A stretch of 64,000 nucleotides of DNA from Erythroxylum novogranatense (Eukaryota > Streptophyta > Magnoliopsida > Malpighiales > Erythroxylaceae). Made by a program: the position numbers and the translations under genes. Below are positions 58,811 to 64,000 of this stretch, in pieces. How positions within the stretch are numbered: position 1 is the stretch's first letter; each line of letters opens with the position of its first letter. The stretch lies in NCBI GenBank assembly GCA_029891385.1, contig CM057228.1:17942309-18006308 (forward strand), in the 5' to 3' direction. The notes under the pieces are model-generated. The model was not told the DNA's origin. It worked only from the letters and a program-made list of their open reading frames with translations, and searched no databases.

Positions 58811-59885
58811 TTCCTCAATCAGTACAATTCCAATTCTCAACACCATCATACCTAGGGTAATATCTGTGAATTGATGCCTCAATGAACACTTCATTGATTC
58901 ATGAATGCCTTAAATAGTCAAACTATATGAAAAGCTTGAAATGAGTCAAAACTCATTAATTTCCAAATAATTTAGGAACACCCTAATTATCAACCTAAGC
59001 ATCTCTAGCTAGCACATACATTATCAAATTTACTTCAGCACATGCCATAAAAAATATGACGGTCAAAACAAACAAGATAATGCAACATGCTAACGAGACG
59101 CTATTGTGATCAATTAGGAATCCAAAAATTCTAGGATAAACAACTTCAAGCAATTCAGTTTGGCAATCATATTACATCAAGATAACACATTTTTAATCAC
59201 ATTAAAAATGGTTCAAGGCATTGGAACTGAAAAAGCACACTCAATCAAGCCAAGCAAAACAGTCCCAACAATTTTCACAAAACTGTCCAGTTCTGTACAT
59301 TGCTCGAAATGATCAATGAAACAATTTCAATAAATCATGAGAAAATTATATAGGTTAGTAAATGTTCAGAACATGCTACATGAATTTTTTTAGGATTTTA
59401 GGCCATCAAAAACTCAGTCAACCTAAATAACAAAACCGATTCAAAATCTGTGTTCATCAGCACAGCAATTCCCAACAGCATAGAATAAATTCGTGAATAA
59501 ATATCCAATCACCTTGAAATCCAATTTCCATGCTCACAGACATTTAAAAACATCTTAGAGACATGTAGGTGAAGGAAAATCCGAAAAACCATTTTTCTAG
59601 AATTTATTCTCGATTTTATACTCATGCCTGTTCCAGAATCGTTTCACAAAACAGCATCTGTAACCTTAGGGAATTAATTAGCAAAACTATATCAAATAAA
59701 ATCGATAAATTCTGAAAATTCATAGACATATTCTCTAACATGTTATGAACAATTCTGGGCAGAAAAATTTCGAAAAGCATATCACAATATAAATTCGAAA
59801 TCTGAACAGATAGCATGCATCAACAGAAAATTCCATTAGCGTTTCTGATCTCGCTTAGGTTATAGCTTCATACGGGATACCAGAC
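58811..59885 (-). other. RLC-5 leader, remaining part
   Basis: A/T-rich untranslated stretch between the palindrome array and the primer site. No motif or open frame was recognised. Confidence 0.5.
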
Positions 59886-59897
59886 GCTCTGATACCA
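59886..59897 (-). promoter_or_regulatory. RLC-5 primer-binding site
   Basis: Minus strand TGGTATCAGAGC one base from the 5' LTR. Confidence 0.93.
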
Positions 59898-59898
59898 C

Positions 59899-61817
59899 TG
59901 TAGGAAAATCCCGGGAGGTACATCACATGTACCGGCAGCGGAAAACAAAAATTTTTGTTCCCAGGACTTTCCCGAATCCCAGGATCCAGGTATCCGTATG
60001 AAGACATCAACCTAAATAGCCAAAAGAGACTATCTCTAAAGGTGATCCACGCAGAGATCAGAAAATCTAACCGAGTCAAACCCCTTTGACCCGGGAATAG
60101 CTAGAACAGATTAAAGCCTGCTAGAGCCTACCTCTGTCCTGAAGAGCTGGAGAGAAAACGTTGATGGAGGAAGAAACCCTTGGAGGAGAAGATGAAGTAT
60201 CAATGGAGAAGGTGAAAACCTTTCCTCCTTCTCTCATCCACGATGATCCTCTTCTCCAAAGACCAAAGAAAAAGTTCTTTTCTTTCTTCTCTAAGAACCA
60301 TCCACCGATCATCACCATCTTCATCTTACATGCTTTTTTCATTTTGTCATTTAGTAATTAAATGAAGATGATGACTAGGCATCTTAAAGGAAGCTTCCAT
60401 GCTTCCTCTCCTCCCATCCACGTGTTTACATATATATATATATTAATTAATTATTTAATTATTTAATCATATATATATATATGTATATATATATTGCTGA
60501 AGTAGTCCAGTCACACTGGGTCGGTCCTCACCGGCCTCACGGGCCCCTGCATCAAAAAACTCAGGAGACCTTTCTTTGATATTGATGTCGCGATCTCATG
60601 GAACATATCCCAATCTCATTGGGATCCATTTAATCTAATGCTCTCCATAATTGGAACTCGTCCAATTACTATTTCTGATTCTCTGAATCACTCTTATCGT
60701 GTGACCCTTTAGGTTCCGGTTATGTTGGCCACTTAGATTAACAATTAATCTGAGCAAGTCATGGCGGTATCTAGAACACATCATGACCCCAATTGACCGG
60801 AAAGTAATCGGTTTGATGTATTCATCACGAACGGATCACAAACCCTTCCATAGACAATTACTGGTGCAATTCGTCCTTTCACCATCCTATACCCCACTTG
60901 GTTATGAGTATGGTCAAAGTGTCAACTCTCACTAGACCGAGTCTAGCCAGTGATATCGGTTCTAGTCACAGGACTCATTACTTTATATGTCAATGAAGAC
61001 ACTCTTCATGTCATACATCTTTGGCTAGCCTTAGTAATGATCCCGAAGAGGCTATGGGTATCTCTTACGCTAATCCGAAGTGGTGAATCCTTTATTGGCT
61101 ACTCGATTATCTTGAATACCTCAAGTCGTACTCCAAGCACCACCCTATGAGTTACCTCGGAAGGCAACAAGGAATGGAGTCAAAGCAGGATCGATATCCA
61201 AGATATCCTTGAGTACCTTAAGTCTAAGGATACTTGCACCATTGCTATGATGAGATTATCAACGACACTTAGATAAGATATCCATGTGATGATCTCATGG
61301 CGGTCATCAATGAACTTACTACCGCATTAGTAAGCATCCACATGTCAATTCTAAATATCTCATATTTACGGTTTCGAGATCCTTTGCTTGATCAATCAAG
61401 GAATATGACATGTGCTAGTCTATCCGGATTAATGATGTCGGTCTCATTAATCCTATGACTAGGAGAATTTGAATCTTGACATAATTGCACATGATAGGAA
61501 CCTCGGTGAGTATTTAACACATCATAATTTCCTTCATGCTATGTCATATATCATGGACTTCATTAATTCGATTAAAGATCCAATCAATTCATAAACAATG
61601 TTTATGAATATCAAATTAATGAATAATGCCTTTTCTTTATTTATTCATAAAGTCGCACACGACTTTGAATAAAAGCAGCTAAAGGGATTGCCTTTAGGGC
61701 ACAAATAAATAGTACCGACCTTGAACAAGTCGACTTATCGAATGAACAAGTCGACTTATCGGTACCGAACATGTGTAAGTCGACTTACACATGGTACAAG
61801 TCGACTTATCACTTACA
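59899..61817 (-). repeat. RLC-5 5' LTR
   Basis: Partner of 52166-54069. AAGTCGACTT occurs at 61727, 61748, 61777 and 61798, all within ~90 bases of the LTR start (61817). Relative to RLC-4, the shared sequence (GTGCCCT.AAGGCAATC) begins ~100 bases further in, so the palindromes lie in an extra 5' segment. Confidence 0.95.
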
Positions 61818-61822
61818 TAAGT

Positions 61823-63891
61823 AAGTTGTAGGATAAAGAGGAAGTAAGGAGGATGTAGGAAAAATGAAAGAAGAAGGAATTAAATGAAGGCTTGGGCCTT
61901 TTGGGCTTAAGTGGATTAGAGAAGAAGTATAAAAGGAGGAGTTTAAGTGAGTTAGTGTAGGAAGAAGTGAGATTTACGAAATTTAAAGCAGAAGGAAGGA
62001 AAGCAGAAGATAGAAATCAGAAGATAGAAAAGCAGAAGGAAGGAAATCAGAAGATAGAAATCAGAAGGAAGGAAATCAGAAGATAGAAAAGCGAAGGAAG
62101 GAAAGGGAAGATAGAAATCGGAAGATGAAAAGTAGAAGATAGAAATCGGAAGATAGAAATCGGAAGGAAGGAAATCGGAAGATAGAAATCGAAGGAAGGA
62201 AATCAAGATAGAAAAGCGAGAAGGAAGGAAGCGAAGATAGAAATCGGAAGATAGAAATCGAAGGAAGGAAATCGGAAGATAGAAATCGGAAGGAAGGAAA
62301 TCAGAAGATAGAAATCAGAAGGAAGGAAATCAGAAGATAGAAAAGCAGAAGGAAGGAAAGCAGAAGATAGAAATCAGAAGATAGAAAAGTAGAAGATAGA
62401 AATCAGAAGATAGAAATCAGAAGGAAGGAAATCAGAAGGAAGGAAATCAGAAGATAGAAAAGCAAAAGGAAGGAAAGCAGAAGATAAAAATCAGAAGATA
62501 GAAAAGCAGAAGGAAGGAAATCAGAAGATAGAAATCAGAAGGAAGGAAATCAGACGATAGAAATCAGAAGGAAGGAAATCAGAAGATAGAAAAGCGAAGG
62601 AAGGAAGCGGAAGATAGAAATCGGAAGATAGAAAAGCGGAAGATAGAAATCGGAAGATAGAAATCGAAGGAAGGAAATCGGAAGATAGAAATCAGAAGGA
62701 AGGAAATCGAAGATAGAAATCGAAGGAAGGAAATCGAGAAGATAGAAAAGGAAGGAAGGAAGCGTAAGATAGAAATCGAGAAGATAGAAAGCGAGAAGAT
62801 AGAAATCGGAAGGTAGAAAAGCGGAAGATAGAAAAGCGAAGATAGAAATCAGAAGATAGAAAAGCAGAAGATAGAAATCAGAAGGTAGAAAAGCAGAAGA
62901 TAGAAATCAGAAGATAGAAAAGCAGAAGATAGAAATCAGAAGATAGAAAAGCAGAAGATAGAAATCAGAAGGTAGAAAAGCAGAAGATAGAAAGCAGAAG
63001 ATAGAAATCAGAAGATAGAAAAGCAGAAGATAGAAAAGCAAAAGATAGAAATCAGAAGATAGAAAAGCAGAAGATAGAAAGCAGAAGATAGAAAAGCAGA
63101 AGATAGAAATCAGAAGATAGAAAAGCAGAAGATAGAAATCAGAAGATAGAAAAGCAGAAGATAGAAAAGCAGAAGATAAAAATCAGACGATAGAAAACCA
63201 GATGATAGAAATCAGATGATGGAAAAATAGGACGCTGCAGAATGTAGGAGATAGAATCAGCCTTTGTAGTCTTCATGAGAGTTGTAGATCTAGATGTCTA
63301 ATTTCGTATGGTGAAAGACCGAAAGCATTTGGAGCTATAGATTAAAAGTTATAGCAAATCGCGCCAAAAGAGTTTCAATCCGATTTCAGAAGTGAGCATG
63401 GTCCAATGTTTCGGGCATAATTCTCTCATACGACCTCCAAATGAGGTGAGGCTTGAACCATTGGATTTATAAGACACATATCTTTCACTCCATAAAATTC
63501 GGTATCAATTGGAGTTAAATTGAGAAAGTTTGTTCTAAAACAAGTGAAAGGTCAGTTAAGAGGGCATGTTTCGGGTATGAACTCTCTTAGATTTTCTTGA
63601 GTTATATGACTCCAATTAAGGTGATTCTTGCCTCTGTGTGAACGTGAGGCCTTAAGCTACATTGATATGAACAAGTCTAAATGTGATTTTGATGATTAGG
63701 TAGTGTACGCTCATCACCCTTATGGAACCCTGACATCAAGCGCTCAGAAAGTAGGGGCGCTTGACTTTAGGGCTCGAAATTTTGGGCTCGAAGCGGGTCC
63801 AATAGGTGTGGAATATAAGCAAGAGCATGGCGTTAATGTTAAGGTATAAATAGTTGGAGTTGGGATCCGGTCTCGGGATCGGGTTCTAACA
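61823..63891 (+). repeat. RLG-4 5' LTR, main piece
   Basis: Continuation of the LTR after RLC-5. It contains the purine-rich minisatellite 61988-63222, then ordinary LTR sequence, ending TTCTAACA. Confidence 0.85.
61988..63222. repeat. Purine-rich minisatellite, 14-15-bp units
   Basis: About 80 units built from AGAAGATAGAAATC, AGAAGATAGAAAAGC and AGAAGGAAGGAAATC. The left third alternates the GATAG and GGAAGG types; the right third is almost only GATAG. Two blocks (62091-62290 and 62592-62840) have CGG, CG or CGAG where other units have CAG, and show irregular unit lengths. Confidence 0.93.
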
Positions 63892-63895
63892 TCTG

Positions 63896-63907
63896 TGGTA
63901 TCGAGGC
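63896..63907 (+). promoter_or_regulatory. RLG-4 primer-binding site
   Basis: TGGTATCGAGGC, a changed form of TGGTATCAGAGC, four bases after the LTR. Confidence 0.7.
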
Positions 63908-64000
63908 GACTCTAGGTTTATGATTTCTAGGAACCTAGTGGGTAGCCTCGAGTAGAGTCAAGATACATCATGTTACATGAGCTTTAAACTTGTTTTAAAT

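Larger units (their letters stand above)
52166..61817 (-). mobile_element. RLC-5: full-length Ty1/copia element on the minus strand
   Basis: LTRs 52166-54069 and 59899-61817 with perfect target duplication TAAGT at 52161-52165 and 61818-61822. On the minus strand: 5' LTR 61817-59899, primer site, a ~2.1-kb leader with two repeat arrays, gag, integrase, RT, RNase H, polypurine tract, 3' LTR. Coding sequence is heavily broken. Both LTRs and the leader carry the palindrome AAGTCGACTT many times. Confidence 0.95.
51957..64000 (+). mobile_element. RLG-4: Ty3/gypsy element, 5' LTR and leader only, host of RLC-5
   Basis: The LTR starts TGTTAGCCCCAAAA at 51957, is split by RLC-5 (52166-61817), resumes at 61823 and ends TTCTAACA at 63891, about 2.28 kb without the insert. 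A primer-like site and ~90 bp of leader follow, then the window ends. The LTR shares the phrase gtcttcatga.agttgtagat with RLG-2, so it belongs to the same broad group. Confidence 0.88.

Noticed and set aside
61952..62206. 84-codon minus-strand frame rich in Phe/Ser/Leu
   Set aside because: Low-complexity translation of the purine-rich minisatellite.

Overview
The window is nuclear DNA of a flowering plant, most likely a eudicot outside the Brassicaceae. It has intronless PPR and LysM-receptor genes, AT-rich spacers, and LTR retrotransposons with initiator-Met-tRNA primer sites. It also carries an orthologue of the symbiotic receptor NFP/NFR5, a gene that Brassicaceae lack. No prokaryotic or organellar features, tRNA, rRNA or CRISPR array were seen.

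Layout. 1-3180 is a non-coding block of imperfect tandem duplications. 3656-5608 (+) encodes a pentatricopeptide-repeat protein. 6687-8537 (+) encodes an intact, intronless LysM receptor-like pseudokinase, recognised as NFP/NFR5 (LYR-I clade). On the minus strand, 9706-10498 fits a small four-exon membrane-protein gene resembling the central part of COR413 proteins. 10675-12952 is a complete but gag-only Copia element (RLC-1) with a perfect 5-bp target duplication. 12958-16574 is AT-rich spacer with two short tandem duplications and a decayed LTR.

From about 16575 to the end the window is one retrotransposon nest. An old Copia (RLC-2, +) was split twice. Tower 1: RLC-2 contains Gypsy RLG-1 (-); the low-coordinate LTR of RLG-1 contains Copia RLC-3 (+, TSD CTTTA); the coding region of RLC-3 contains Gypsy RLG-2 (+, TSD GGCCC). 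Tower 2: the 3' LTR of RLC-2 was hit by Gypsy RLG-3 (+, chromovirus); the 3' LTR of RLG-3 contains Copia RLC-4; the LTR of RLC-4 contains Gypsy RLG-4; the 5' LTR of RLG-4 contains Copia RLC-5 (-, TSD TAAGT). RLC-4 and RLG-4 run off the window.

The three host genes are probably unrelated in function: organellar RNA processing (PPR), lipochitooligosaccharide perception (NFP) and a membrane protein. The rest is selfish DNA. The least explained structures are the arrays of the palindrome AAGTCGACTT in both LTRs and the leader of RLC-5, about 2.1 kb of unrecognisable sequence replacing most of pol in RLG-2, a 1.2-kb purine-rich minisatellite inside the RLG-4 LTR, and the LTR of RLG-1, which carries the C-terminus of its own polyprotein. 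Small indels between LTR copies cluster at C/G-containing words, so some frameshifts may be assembly error rather than decay.
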